A DNA stretch of 32,558 bases from Bacteroidota bacterium. GTDB lineage: Bacteria; Bacteroidota; Bacteroidia; Flavobacteriales_F; PHOS-HE28. A program made the translations under genes and the position numbers. The stretch spans positions 1-32,558 of the forward strand of contig CAUJFM010000204.1 in assembly GCA_963169595.1 (NCBI GenBank), given 5' to 3'. The notes beneath the pieces are model-generated. The model searched no databases and was not told the origin of the DNA. It worked only from the letters and a program-made list of their open reading frames with translations. Below are positions 6,426-14,349 of this stretch, one piece after another; positions within the stretch are counted from its first letter, which is position 1; each line of letters opens with the position of its first letter.

Positions 6426-7754
6426 CTAGCCGGCCATGCCGTACGCCGCTCCTCCGCTCCGGCCCTTGATCCGGCCCGACTTCATCAGACCGTCATAGTG
6501 CCTCATCAACAGGTGGCTCTCGATCTGCTGCAGCGTATCCAGCAGAACACCCACCATGATCAACAACGATGTACCTCCGAAGAACTGGGCGAAGCCCTGC
6601 TTGATGCCCATCATCCCGGCGAACGCGGGCAGGATGGCCACCACCCCGAGGAAGATGGCCCCGGGCAGGGTGATCCGCGAAAGCAGTTCATCGATGTGGC
6701 CGGCGGTCGCCTTCCCGGGCTTCACGCCGGGAATGAACCCACCATTGCGCTTCATGTCGTCCGCCAGCTGGTTCGGATTGACGGTGATGGCCGTGTAGAA
6801 GTAGGTGAACAGCACCACCATCAGGAACAACGTGAAGTTGTAGAAGAAGCCCTGGCTGTTGGCCACGCTCACCAGCCACTGGGGTGGCTCCTCGAAGGCC
6901 TGCGCCACGTACATGGGGATCAGCACGATGGCCTGGGCGAAGATGATCGGCATGACGCCGGCCGCGTTCACCTTGAGGGGGATGTAGTTGCGTACACCAC
7001 CGTACTGCTTGTTGCCCTGCACACGCTTGGCGAACTGCACCGGGATGCGGCGCGTGCCCTGAACGAGCAGGATGCAGCCGGCGATGATGAGCACCCACAG
7101 GACCACCTCCACCAGCAGCAGCACGAGACCGCCACCGCCGGGACCCATGCGGCCAACCACCTCCTGAGCAAAGCTCTGGGGGAACTGGGCCAGGATGCCG
7201 ATCATGATGATCAGGGAGATGCCGTTGCCGAGGCCGCGCTCGGTGATGCGCTCACCGAGCCACATCACGAACAGCGTGGACGCCGTAAGGATGATCATGC
7301 TGGTGATGAGCCAGAACTGGTTGTCCAGCGGGGCCGCGTTCGCATCGATCGTGCTGAAAATGTAGCCGGGCGCCTGGAACAGGCAGATGACGATGGTAAG
7401 GTAGCGCGTCCACTGGTTGATCCGGCGACGGCCGCTCTCCTCCCGCTGCATCTTCTGCACGCTGGGCACCGCGATGCCCATCAGCTGCATGATGATGGAG
7501 GCGGAGATGTACGGCATGATGCCCAGGGCGAAGATGGAAGCCCGTGTGAAGGCCCCACCGGTGAAGATGGAGAGGATCTCCACGATACCGCCGCCACCCG
7601 TGGACGAAGCTGCCATGCGTGCGCTGTCCACACCGGGCAGCACGATGAAGCTCCCGATCCGGTAGACCAGCAACAGCCCGAGCGTGATGAGGATGCGCGT
7701 GCGCAATTCCTCAATGCGCCAGATGTTCTTGATGGTGTCGATCAGGTTCTTCAT
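6426..7754 (-). CDS. secY: protein translocase subunit SecY
   Basis: SecY is the channel of the SecYEG inner-membrane translocon. The 442-aa product starts MKNLIDTIKNIWRIEELRTR; the expected ten hydrophobic segments run from ILITLGLLLVYRIGSFIVLPG to the last pair before the C-terminal tail. Recognisable SecY segments are LGIMPYISASIIMQLMGIAVP and the cytosolic loop with VQGTRRIPVQFAKRVQG. It starts 3 nt after rplO, the usual L15-SecY arrangement, and precedes map. Confidence 0.98.
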   Translation of the reverse strand: MKNLIDTIKNIWRIEELRTRILITLGLLLVYRIGSFIVLPGVDSARMAASSTGGGGIVEILSIFTGGAFTRASIFALGIMPYISASIIMQLMGIAVPSVQKMQREESGRRRINQWTRYLTIVICLFQAPGYIFSTIDANAAPLDNQFWLITSMIILTASTLFVMWLGERITERGLGNGISLIIMIGILAQFPQSFAQEVVGRMGPGGGGLVLLLVEVVLWVLIIAGCILLVQGTRRIPVQFAKRVQGNKQYGGVRNYIPLKVNAAGVMPIIFAQAIVLIPMYVAQAFEEPPQWLVSVANSQGFFYNFTLFLMVVLFTYFYTAITVNPNQLADDMKRNGGFIPGVKPGKATAGHIDELLSRITLPGAIFLGVVAILPAFAGMMGIKQGFAQFFGGTSLLIMVGVLLDTLQQIESHLLMRHYDGLMKSGRIKGRSGGAAYGMAG

Positions 7755-7757
7755 GCC

Positions 7758-8225
7758 TTAGGCCTTGGGGGCGATGGTGGCGATGATCTCGGCCTTGCCG
7801 CCCTTGCCTTCGATGGCGGCCTTGGCGGTGGCGCTGAACGCATGGGCGGAAACGGTCAGCGCGCTCTTCAGCTCGCCGCGGCCCAACACCTTCAGCTTGT
7901 CGTTCTTGGCGATCAGGCCGTTGGCATAGAGCACGGACGGATCGATGACGCTCAGCTTCTTGTCATCGGCCAGGGTCTGGAGGGTGTCCAGGTTGATGCC
8001 CTTGTACTCCACCCGGGTGGGGTTCGTGAAGCCGAACTTCGGCACACGACGGGTCAATGGCATCTGGCCGCCTTCGAAGCCGCGCTTGCGGTTGTAACCG
8101 CTGATGGCCTTCTGGCCCTTGTGGCCCTTGGTGGAGGTGCCTCCACGACCGCTGCCTTGGCCGCGACCGATGCGCTTCTCCTTCTTGGTGGCCCCTTCGG
8201 CCGGTTTCAGTCTGCTCAGGTCCAT
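7758..8225 (-). CDS. rplO: 50S ribosomal protein L15
   Basis: L15 is a late-assembling 50S protein near the central protuberance. The 155-aa product starts MDLSRLKPAEGATKKEKRIG and continues with the Gly/Arg/Lys-rich extension GRGQGSGRGGTSTKGHKGQK that threads into 23S rRNA, then GFEGGQMPLTRRVPKFGF. The C-terminal globular domain includes VLGRGELKSALTVSAHAFS. It is followed by secY after 3 nt. Confidence 0.98.
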   Translation of the reverse strand: MDLSRLKPAEGATKKEKRIGRGQGSGRGGTSTKGHKGQKAISGYNRKRGFEGGQMPLTRRVPKFGFTNPTRVEYKGINLDTLQTLADDKKLSVIDPSVLYANGLIAKNDKLKVLGRGELKSALTVSAHAFSATAKAAIEGKGGKAEIIATIAPKA

Positions 8226-8247
8226 GGTTCTTTCGCTGCTATCGGTT

Positions 8248-8427
8248 TCAGGCCTTTTCCACGCTCACCAGGTGGTGCACTTTCTCCACCATGCCCGCGA
8301 TCTGCGCGTTCTCCTCCACAACGGCGCGCTTGCCGATGCGGCCCAGGCCGAGGGCCTTCAGGGTGTCCTTCTGACGCTTCGGGCACTTGATCTGGCTGCG
8401 CGTCTGGGTGATGATGATCTTGCTCAT
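8248..8427 (-). CDS. rpmD: 50S ribosomal protein L30
   Basis: A 59-aa gene: it starts MSKIIITQTRSQIKCPKRQK, has LKALGLGRIGKRAV in the middle and ends MVEKVHHLVSVEKA. These match the bacterial L30 pattern (ITQxxSxI...P..Q..TLKALGL...V). L30 is a small 50S protein present in only part of the bacterial phyla. It lies in the standard rpsE-rpmD-rplO order, 22 nt before rplO and 35 nt after rpsE, that gap holding a hairpin. Confidence 0.97.
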   Translation of the reverse strand: MSKIIITQTRSQIKCPKRQKDTLKALGLGRIGKRAVVEENAQIAGMVEKVHHLVSVEKA

Positions 8428-8434
8428 GGTTCGT

Positions 8435-8452
8435 CCGCCGGTACGCCGGCGG
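8435..8452 (-). promoter_or_regulatory. hairpin in the rpsE-rpmD gap
   Basis: CCGCCGG (8435-8441) and CCGGCGG (8446-8452) form a perfect 7-bp GC stem with a 4-nt loop, about 8 nt upstream of the rpmD start codon on the mRNA. It is close enough to hinder ribosome access. No T-run follows. It lacks the GTAGGGRCG edge of the 2661 and 4369 elements, so it need not belong to the same family. Confidence 0.45.
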
Positions 8453-8462
8453 GAGCGGGTCC

Positions 8463-8981
8463 TTATCCGTTGAACACTTGTTCGAGTTTCACACCGCGCT
8501 GGCGGGCCACCTGGTTGGCGTCACGCAAGCTGGTGAGCGCCTCGATGGTGGCCTTCACCACGTTGTGCGGGTTGCTGCTTCCCTTGCTCTTGGCGAGCAC
8601 GTCGGTCACGCCCACGCTCTCGAGCACGGCACGCATGGCACCACCGGCGATCACACCGGTACCGTGCGCGGCGGGCTTCAGGAACACCTGGGCGCCGGCG
8701 AACTTGCCCTCCTGCGGGTGCGGAATGGTGCCCTTCAGCACCGGCACCTTCACCAGGTTCTTCTTGGCGTCGTCGATGCCCTTGGCGATGGCCTCCTGCA
8801 CCTCCTTGGCCTTGCCCAGGCCATGGCCCACCACACCGTTCTCATTGCCCACCACCACGATGGCGGCGAAGGTGAAGGTGCGACCACCCTTGGTCACCTT
8901 GGTCACGCGGTTGAGGGCGACGAGCCTGTCCTTCAGCTCCAGATCGCTGCTCTTGACCTTCTTGTTGTTCGTATCAGACAT
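8463..8981 (-). CDS. rpsE: 30S ribosomal protein S5
   Basis: S5 lies at the mRNA entry and affects decoding fidelity and the spectinomycin site. The 172-aa product has the N-terminal dsRNA-binding-like domain with LVALNRVTKVTKGGRTFTFA (the loop near the spectinomycin pocket), VGHGLGKAKEVQEAI, then the C-terminal domain with HGTGVIAGGAMRAVLESVGV and SSNPHNVVKATIEAL. No deletion is visible in the drug loop. It follows rplR by 11 nt. Confidence 0.99.
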   Translation of the reverse strand: MSDTNNKKVKSSDLELKDRLVALNRVTKVTKGGRTFTFAAIVVVGNENGVVGHGLGKAKEVQEAIAKGIDDAKKNLVKVPVLKGTIPHPQEGKFAGAQVFLKPAAHGTGVIAGGAMRAVLESVGVTDVLAKSKGSSNPHNVVKATIEALTSLRDANQVARQRGVKLEQVFNG

Positions 8982-8992
8982 GGGTGTGATGA

Positions 8993-9346
8993 TCAGAAAT
9001 TGAGGCCGGCTTCACGTGCGGCTTCCGCCAGGGCCTTCACGCGGCCGTGGTACAGGTATCCGTTCCGGTCGAAGACCACCAGCTCGATGCCGGCGGCCTT
9101 CGCCTTCTCGGCGATGGCCTGGCCAACGACCTTGGCCTGCTCGATCTTCGGGATGCCGTTCGCCTTCTTGTCCTTCAGGGAGGACGCGCTCACGAGCGTG
9201 CGGCCCGACTCGTCGTCGATGATCTGGGCGTACATGCCCGTGTTGCTGCGGTAGACCGACAGACGGGGGCGTGCCGGGGTGCCGTGCACGTTCTTGCGTA
9301 CCCGCTGCTTGATCTTCAGTCGCCGTGCGATCCTATCGAATGCCAT
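8993..9346 (-). CDS. rplR: 50S ribosomal protein L18
   Basis: L18 binds 5S rRNA with L5 and L25 in the central protuberance. The 117-aa product has the basic N-terminus with RIARRLKIKQRVRKNVHGT, then RPRLSVYRSNTGMYAQIIDD and the C-terminal VVFDRNGYLYHGRVKALAEA, ending REAGLNF. Length and motifs are normal. Neighbours rplF and rpsE are 8 and 11 nt away. Confidence 0.98.
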   Translation of the reverse strand: MAFDRIARRLKIKQRVRKNVHGTPARPRLSVYRSNTGMYAQIIDDESGRTLVSASSLKDKKANGIPKIEQAKVVGQAIAEKAKAAGIELVVFDRNGYLYHGRVKALAEAAREAGLNF

Positions 9347-9354
9347 GGTGTTGC

Positions 9355-9909
9355 TTATTTACCGGCTGCCTTGCCTGCCTTGCGACGCACCACTTCACCC
9401 ACGAAGCGTACACCCTTGCCCTTGTAAGGCTCAGGCTTGCGCAGGCTGCGCAGTTTGGCGGCCACTTGACCGATGAGTTGCTTGTCCGCGCTCTCCAGGC
9501 GGATGATGGGGTTCTTGCCTTTCTCCTGGGCGGCGCTCACCTTGATCTGCGGAGGCAGTTCCAAGGTGATGGCGTGCGAGAAGCCCAGCGCCAGTTGCAG
9601 TTGCTGGCCCTTGGTGGTGGCGCGGTAACCCACACCCACCAGTTCCTGCTCGATCACGAAGCCCTCGCTCACACCCTTCACCATGTTGGCGATGAGGGCG
9701 CGGTAGAGACCGTGCTTGGCGCGGTGCGGCTTGGCATCGCTCGGGCGCTCCACGGTAAGGGTGCCACCATCCAGCTTCACGCTGATGGCAGGGTCCACCG
9801 GTTGCTCCAAGGTGCCCTTGGGACCCTTCACGGTCACCAGGTTCTTGTCGCTGATGCTGATCTCCACCCCCTTGGGCAGGCTGATCGGCGCTTTTCCAAT
9901 GCGTGACAT
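9355..9909 (-). CDS. rplF: 50S ribosomal protein L6
   Basis: L6 sits near the sarcin-ricin loop and the GTPase factor site. The 184-aa product starts MSRIGKAPISLPKGVEI and has two similar half domains, with VTVKGPKGTL in the first and GVGYRATTKGQQLQLALGFS opening the second; the end carries RKPEPYKGKGVRFVGEVVRR, the L6 signature. It lies between rpsH and rplR. Confidence 0.99.
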   Translation of the reverse strand: MSRIGKAPISLPKGVEISISDKNLVTVKGPKGTLEQPVDPAISVKLDGGTLTVERPSDAKPHRAKHGLYRALIANMVKGVSEGFVIEQELVGVGYRATTKGQQLQLALGFSHAITLELPPQIKVSAAQEKGKNPIIRLESADKQLIGQVAAKLRSLRKPEPYKGKGVRFVGEVVRRKAGKAAGK

Positions 9910-9921
9910 CGTTCTCTGGGC

Positions 9922-10320
9922 TTAGCTGACGTAGCACAATACCTCACCGCCCACGTTCAGGGCACGGGCCTCCTTGTCGGTGACCACACCCTTGCTGGTG
10001 CTGATGATGGCCACGCCGAGGCCGTTGAGCACGCGGGGCAGGTCGTCCACGTGGGCGTATTTGCGCAGGCCGGGGCTGCTCACACGGGTCAGTTCCGTGA
10101 TGGCGCTGCGGCGCGAGCGCGGATCGTACTTCAGGGCGATCTTGATCAGCCCCTGCTTGCCGTCCTCCTCGGTCTTCCAAGAGAGGATGTAGCCCTTGTC
10201 GTAGAGGATACGGGTGATATCCTTCTTCAGGTTGCTTGCAGGCACCTCCACGACCTTCTTGCGCGCCTGGATGGCGTTGCGCAAACGGGTCAGGTAATCG
10301 GCGATGGGATCGGTGGTCAT
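9922..10320 (-). CDS. rpsH: 30S ribosomal protein S8
   Basis: S8 binds the 16S central domain early in assembly; in E. coli it also represses spc-operon translation. The 132-aa product starts MTTDPIADYLTRLRNAIQAR and ends with the C-terminal signature region STSKGVVTDKEARALNVGGE followed by VLCYVS. No obvious S8-binding mRNA copy was recognised near rplE, where the E. coli site lies. Confidence 0.98.
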   Translation of the reverse strand: MTTDPIADYLTRLRNAIQARKKVVEVPASNLKKDITRILYDKGYILSWKTEEDGKQGLIKIALKYDPRSRRSAITELTRVSSPGLRKYAHVDDLPRVLNGLGVAIISTSKGVVTDKEARALNVGGEVLCYVS

Positions 10321-10344
10321 GGTCTTGTCGTCGTTGCTTGCCAG

Positions 10345-10614
10345 TTACCAGCTGCTCTTGGTCACGCCGGGGATCTTGCCCTCGAGCGCCATCATGCGGA
10401 ACACATAGCGGGATACGCCGAAGAGACGGATGTAGCCCTTCGGACGACCGGTGAGCTGGCAGCGGTTGTGCTTGCGCACGGGGCTGCTGTTGGCGGGCAG
10501 CTGTTGCAGCTTGTCCCACTCACCGGCGGCCTTCAGCGCGGCCCGCTTGGCGGCATACTTCTCCGCCATCTTGGCGCGCTTGCGCTCCCGCGCCTTCATG
10601 GATTCCTTGGCCAT
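10345..10614 (-). CDS. rpsN: 30S ribosomal protein S14, zinc-free long form
   Basis: S14 is a 30S head protein. The 89-aa product starts MAKESMKARERKRAKMAEKY and has the conserved RKHNRCQLTGRPKGYIRLFG, then SRYVFRMMALEGKIPGVTKSSW. The short S14 form (about 61 aa) carries two CxxC zinc pairs; here there is one Cys only, so this is the long C-minus form. It lies between rplE and rpsH with 19 and 24 nt gaps. Confidence 0.98.
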   Translation of the reverse strand: MAKESMKARERKRAKMAEKYAAKRAALKAAGEWDKLQQLPANSSPVRKHNRCQLTGRPKGYIRLFGVSRYVFRMMALEGKIPGVTKSSW

Positions 10615-10633
10615 GGTCTTTCTGGTCTGTGCG

Positions 10634-11194
10634 TTATTTCTTGTCCTTGTCAGCGAAGGGGAAGCCCATCTCGCGCAGCAGCGCCTTGGCCTCCTCGTCG
10701 GTCTTGGCAGTGGTCACGAACGTGATGTCCATGCCCTGGATCTTGGTCACCTTGTCGATGTCGATCTCCGGGAAGATGATCTGCTCCTTCACGCCGAAGG
10801 TGAAGTTGCCGCGACCGTCGAAACCGGAGGCCTTCACACCGCGGAAGTCGCGGGTACGGGGCAGGCTCACCGCGATCAGGCGGTCCAGGAACTCGAACAT
10901 GCGGTCGCCACGGAGGGTGACACGGGCGCCGATGGGCATGCCCTTGCGCAGCTTGAAGTTGCTGACGTCCTTCTTGGACACCGTGGGCACCGCCTTCTGG
11001 CCGGCGATGGAGGACATCTCCGTCACCGCGTTCTCCACGATCTTCTTGTCGCCGACGGCGCTGCCCAGGCCCTGGTTCAGGCTGATCTTCACCAGGCGGG
11101 GCACCTGCATGGGGCTCTTGTACCCGAACTCCTTCTGGAGCTTGGGCGCCACCTCATTGTGGTATTTGGCACGAAGCCGGGGTACGTAGCTCAT
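10634..11194 (-). CDS. rplE: 50S ribosomal protein L5
   Basis: L5 binds 5S rRNA and forms an intersubunit bridge with S13. ATG at 11194 overlaps the rplX stop as TGATG, which suggests translational coupling; a GTG at 11197 could extend the frame by one residue but is less likely. The 186-aa product starts MSYVPRLRAKYHNEVAPKL and shows the MQVPRLVKISLNQGLG region, ARVTLRGDRMFEFLDRLI and the late motif TFGVKEQIIFPEIDIDKV. Confidence 0.98.
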   Translation of the reverse strand: MSYVPRLRAKYHNEVAPKLQKEFGYKSPMQVPRLVKISLNQGLGSAVGDKKIVENAVTEMSSIAGQKAVPTVSKKDVSNFKLRKGMPIGARVTLRGDRMFEFLDRLIAVSLPRTRDFRGVKASGFDGRGNFTFGVKEQIIFPEIDIDKVTKIQGMDITFVTTAKTDEEAKALLREMGFPFADKDKK

Positions 11195-11517
11195 CACTTG
11201 GCCGCGGTTTTCTTGGTCTTCACGTAGCGCTCCAGATTGCCCTCCTTGTCAGCCTTGCGGCCCACGCGGCCCGGCGCGCCGGTCTTCGCGTCGATCAGCA
11301 TCAGGTTGCTGATGTGGATGGGGCCCTCCTTCTCCACGATGCCGCCCTGGGGGTTGGCCGTGGTGGGCTTGCTGTGCTTCTTGTTGATGTTGAGGCCCTC
11401 GACGAAGGCGACCATGCGGTCACGGTCCACCTCGAGCACACGCCCCTGCTTGGAGCGGTCCTCACCGGCGAGCACCTTCACCATGTCGCCCTTCTTGATA
11501 TGCGTCTTCTTCTGCAT
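11194..11517 (-). CDS. rplX: 50S ribosomal protein L24
   Basis: L24 is an assembly initiator that binds the 23S 5' region near the tunnel exit. The 107-aa product has the KOW motif in KGDMVKVLAGEDRSKQGRVL, then VEGLNINKKHSKPTTANPQG and HISNLMLIDAKTGAPGRVG. Its stop overlaps the rplE start. Length is normal for the family. Confidence 0.98.
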   Translation of the reverse strand: MQKKTHIKKGDMVKVLAGEDRSKQGRVLEVDRDRMVAFVEGLNINKKHSKPTTANPQGGIVEKEGPIHISNLMLIDAKTGAPGRVGRKADKEGNLERYVKTKKTAAK

Positions 11518-11529
11518 GGCTTTCGGGGA

Positions 11530-11898
11530 TCAGAGCACCTCGGGTGCGAGGGAGATGATCTTCATGAACTTCTTGTCGCGCAGCTCCTTCGCCACAGGGC
11601 CGAAGATGCGGGTGCCCTTCATCTCGCCGGCGGCGTCCAGGATCACCACGGCGTTGTCGTCGAACCGGATGTAGCTGCCGTCCTTGCGACGGAGCTCCTT
11701 CCGTGTGCGCACCACCACGGCCTTGTGCACGGTGCCCTTCTTGGCACTGCCGTTGGGCATGGCGTCCTTCACGGACACCACGATGGTGTCACCGATGCGG
11801 GCGTAGCGGCGGGCGGTACCACCGAGCACCCTGATGCACAGCACCTCCTTGGCGCCGCTGTTGTCGGCCACGTTCAGCCTGGATTCCTGTTGGATCAT
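11530..11898 (-). CDS. rplN: 50S ribosomal protein L14
   Basis: L14 lies at the subunit interface and in bacteria generally is the docking site of the silencing factor RsfS. The 122-aa product starts MIQQESRLNVADNSGAKEV, has GTARRYARIGDTIVVSVKDA, and ends LRDKKFMKIISLAPEVL, all family hallmarks. It lies 13 nt after rpsQ and 12 nt before rplX. Confidence 0.99.
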   Translation of the reverse strand: MIQQESRLNVADNSGAKEVLCIRVLGGTARRYARIGDTIVVSVKDAMPNGSAKKGTVHKAVVVRTRKELRRKDGSYIRFDDNAVVILDAAGEMKGTRIFGPVAKELRDKKFMKIISLAPEVL

Positions 11899-11911
11899 CG
11901 CTCAGTCGGGT

Positions 11912-12187
11912 TTACTTGGCACGTTCCACGATCTCCACCACGCGCCAGCGCTTCAGCTTGCTGATGGGGCGCGTCTCCATGATGCGCACGGTGTCGCCGA
12001 TGTGGGCATCGCCCTTCTCATCATGCGCCATGAAGGTGCTGGAACGCTTCACGAACTTGCCGTACTTCGGGTGCATCACCCGGCGCTCGACGGTCACCAC
12101 CACGCTCTTGTTCATCTTGTCGCTGGTGACAACGCCGATCCGCTCCTTGCGCAGGTTGCGCTCCACTGTGGTCGTGTTGGTGCTCAT
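11912..12187 (-). CDS. rpsQ: 30S ribosomal protein S17
   Basis: S17 is an OB-fold primary binder of the 16S 5' domain. The 91-aa product starts MSTNTTTVERNLRKERIGVV and shows KTMNKSV-type DKMNKSVVVTVERRV, the YGKFVKRSSTFMAHDEKG region and GDTVRIMETRPISKLKRW. Its ATG overlaps the rpmC stop as ATGA, indicating translational coupling. Confidence 0.98.
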   Translation of the reverse strand: MSTNTTTVERNLRKERIGVVTSDKMNKSVVVTVERRVMHPKYGKFVKRSSTFMAHDEKGDAHIGDTVRIMETRPISKLKRWRVVEIVERAK

Positions 12188-12396
12188 TTCGTCTTCGTGT
12201 TGGCGAGCTCACGCTGGCGCAGCTCGGTGAGGATGCGTGCCACCTCCTTGCGCTTGGTGCGCAGCATCACAGGGCTTTCGATGGGGCTCACGGTGTGGTT
12301 GAAGCGCAGCTTCGTGAGCGCTCCACGCTCTTCCTGCAGCTTGTCCTGCAGCTCCTGCACCGTCAGGTCCTTCAGTTCGGTTCCTTTCTTCTTCAT
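12184..12396 (-). CDS. rpmC: 50S ribosomal protein L29
   Basis: L29 sits beside L23 at the tunnel exit where trigger factor and SRP dock. The 70-aa product is a helical hairpin starting MKKKGTELKDLTVQELQDKL, with RFNHTVSPIESPVMLRTKRK and EVARILTELRQRE, the family pattern. Four bases overlap rpsQ (ATGA); rplP lies 12 nt upstream. Confidence 0.97.
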   Translation of the reverse strand: MKKKGTELKDLTVQELQDKLQEERGALTKLRFNHTVSPIESPVMLRTKRKEVARILTELRQRELANTKTK

Positions 12397-12408
12397 GGCA
12401 AGCCTGGC

Positions 12409-12831
12409 TTATTGACCGTCATAATCCTCGCGGACCACGAACTTGGTGGGGATGGGCAGCTTCTGGGAGGCAAGGCGGAGGGCCTCCTTCGCGGTGGCCA
12501 TCGGCACGCCGTCCACCTCGAAGATGATGCGGCCGGCATGGCACACGGCGACCCAGTGGTCCAGGGAACCCTTGCCCTTACCCATACGCACCTCGGCGGG
12601 CTTGCTGGTCACGGGCTTGTCGGGGAACACCTTGATCCACACCTGGCCTTCACGCTTCATGTGGCGGGTGAGGGCCACACGGGCGGCCTCGATCTGGCGG
12701 CTGGTGAGCCATACGCTCTCCATGGCCTTCAGGCCGAAGGAGCCGAGGGATACGCGGTGTCCGCGCTGGGCCTGCCCCTTCATGCGGCCCTTGTGCATAT
12801 TGCGGCGCTTGCTACGCTTCGGTTGCAGCAT
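12409..12831 (-). CDS. rplP: 50S ribosomal protein L16
   Basis: L16 organises the A-site side of the 50S central protuberance region and contacts tRNA. The 140-aa product starts MLQPKRSKRRNMHKGRMKG and has FGLKAMESVWLTSRQIEAAR, KVFPDKPVTSKPAEVRMGKG and the KG(x)LDHWVAVCHAGRIIFE segment. Length is normal. It lies 5 nt after rpsC. Confidence 0.99.
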   Translation of the reverse strand: MLQPKRSKRRNMHKGRMKGQAQRGHRVSLGSFGLKAMESVWLTSRQIEAARVALTRHMKREGQVWIKVFPDKPVTSKPAEVRMGKGKGSLDHWVAVCHAGRIIFEVDGVPMATAKEALRLASQKLPIPTKFVVREDYDGQ

Positions 12832-12836
12832 GGCTC

Positions 12837-13643
12837 TTAGTTGTTGCTACGGTTTCCACCGCGGTTTCCTCCACGACGATCTCCACCCGGACCGCGACGC
12901 TCGCCACGGTCACCACCGGGGCCACGACGGTCACCGCCGCGACGCTCGGGACGATCACCGCCCATGCGGCCACCGCCCTGGACCTTGGCCTGGCCCTGGT
13001 TGGGGCTCAGGTCGCGCTTGCCGTACACCTCACCGCGCATGATCCAGCACTTCACCCCGATGCGACCCATTTTGGTGTGCGCCTCGGTGATGGCGAAGTC
13101 GATGTCGGCACGCAGGGTGTGCAGGGGCACGCGGCCCTCGCGGTAGCTCTCGGTGCGGGCGATCTCGGCACCGTTCAGACGACCGCTCACGGTCAGCTTG
13201 ATGCCTTCGGCGCCCATGCGCATGCTGCTGGCCACGGCCATCTTCATGGCACGGCGGAAGCTGATGCGGCCCTCGAGCTGGCGGGCGATGCTGTCGGCCA
13301 CCAGGCGGGCGTCGAGCTCCGGACGCTTGATCTCGAAGATGTTGATCTGGACGTCCTTGCCGGTGAGCTTCTTCAGCTCCTCGCGCAGCTTGTCCACCTC
13401 GGCCCCACCCTTCCCGATGATCACGCCGGGGCGTGCCGTGTTGATGGTCACGGTGACGAGCTTCAGGGTGCGCTCGATGACGATCTTGCTCACGCTCGCC
13501 TTCTTCAGACGGGCCATGAGGTACTGGCGGATCTGCTCGTCCTCCACCAACTTGTCGGTGTAGTTGTTACCACCATACCAGTTGCTGTCCCAGCCCTTGA
13601 TATAGCCGAGGCGCGTGCCGATCGGATGTGCTTTCTGTCCCAT
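12837..13643 (-). CDS. rpsC: 30S ribosomal protein S3 with Gly/Arg-rich tail
   Basis: S3 forms the mRNA entry helicase with S4 and S5. The 268-aa product starts MGQKAHPIGTRLGYIKGWDS; the type-II KH domain has its GxxG loop in VIIGKGGAEVDKLREEL. The C-terminal domain has MRMGAEGIKLTVSGRLNGAE and YREGRVPLHTLRADIDFA. After the core (to about residue 225) comes a low-complexity tail of repeated GGDR/RRGPGGDR/RGGNR units ending NRSNN, all in frame. Core S3 is about 210-235 aa, so the tail adds roughly 40 residues and resembles RGG-box RNA-binding segments. Confidence 0.98.
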   Translation of the reverse strand: MGQKAHPIGTRLGYIKGWDSNWYGGNNYTDKLVEDEQIRQYLMARLKKASVSKIVIERTLKLVTVTINTARPGVIIGKGGAEVDKLREELKKLTGKDVQINIFEIKRPELDARLVADSIARQLEGRISFRRAMKMAVASSMRMGAEGIKLTVSGRLNGAEIARTESYREGRVPLHTLRADIDFAITEAHTKMGRIGVKCWIMRGEVYGKRDLSPNQGQAKVQGGGRMGGDRPERRGGDRRGPGGDRGERRGPGGDRRGGNRGGNRSNN

Positions 13644-13663
13644 GGTAATTGCTCTCTCGGCGC

Positions 13664-14059
13664 TTAGTTGGTGGAATCAACGATGAGGCTCACGTGGTTG
13701 CTCCGCTTCTTCATGCGGTAGGCGCGACCCTGGGGGGCGGGAAGCATGCGCTTCAGGCCGCGGGCCTCGTTCACCTGCACGCTCTTCACCACCAGTCCGG
13801 CCTCGTCGGCCTTGCGGCCTTCGTTCTTGGACTGCCAGTTGGCGATGGCGCTCAGCAGCAGCTTCTCCATGTCACGGCTGCTGTGGCGGGTGCTGAAGCG
13901 GAGGATGCCCAGCGCCTTGTCCACTTCCTGGCCACGGATCATGTCGGCCACCTGGCGCATGCGGCGCGGCGAGGTGGGCACGTTACGCAGGTGCGCGATG
14001 GCCACGGTCTTCATGACCTCCTTGCGCGCATCAGCGGCTAGTTTCTTACGCTGTCCCAT
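13664..14059 (-). CDS. rplV: 50S ribosomal protein L22
   Basis: L22 lines the nascent-peptide tunnel constriction with L4. The 131-aa product has NVPTSPRRMRQVADMIRGQ, the AIANWQSKNEGRKADEAGLV region and the tunnel beta-hairpin with ARGLKRMLPAPQGRAYRMKK, followed by RSNHVSLIV. No deletion typical of macrolide resistance is evident in the hairpin. It lies 8 nt after rpsS and 20 nt before rpsC. Confidence 0.98.
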   Translation of the reverse strand: MGQRKKLAADARKEVMKTVAIAHLRNVPTSPRRMRQVADMIRGQEVDKALGILRFSTRHSSRDMEKLLLSAIANWQSKNEGRKADEAGLVVKSVQVNEARGLKRMLPAPQGRAYRMKKRSNHVSLIVDSTN

Positions 14060-14067
14060 GATCGTGC

Positions 14068-14337
14068 TTAGTTCTTCTTGTTACCGGAGTGGCCGCGGTA
14101 GGTGCGCGTGGGGGCGAACTCGCCCAGCTTGTGGCCCACCATGTTCTCGGTCACGTAGACGGGGATGAACTTGTTGCCATTGTGCACCGCGATGGTCAGA
14201 CCCACGAACTCGGGGCTGATGGTGCTGGCGCGCGACCAGGTCTTGATCACGTTCTTTTTGCCGGAGGCCTGTGCCTCGCCCACACGCTTCGCGAGCTTGT
14301 AGTGGATGAACGGCGGTTTCTTGAGTGAACGGCTCAT
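14068..14337 (-). CDS. rpsS: 30S ribosomal protein S19
   Basis: S19 is a 30S head protein that pairs with S13 near the A and P sites. The 89-aa product starts MSRSLKKPPFIHYKLAKRVG and has the signature KTWSRASTISPEFVGLTIAV, NGNKFIPVYVTENMVGHKLG and EFAPTRTYRGHSGNKKN. It lies 12 nt after rplB. Confidence 0.99.
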   Translation of the reverse strand: MSRSLKKPPFIHYKLAKRVGEAQASGKKNVIKTWSRASTISPEFVGLTIAVHNGNKFIPVYVTENMVGHKLGEFAPTRTYRGHSGNKKN

Positions 14338-14349
14338 GATCTATCAGGT

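Noticed and set aside
6216..8390. Plus-strand open frame (724 codons) opposite secY, rplO and rpmD
   Set aside because: Antisense shadow of three certain genes with low-complexity His/Asp/Gly-rich composition.
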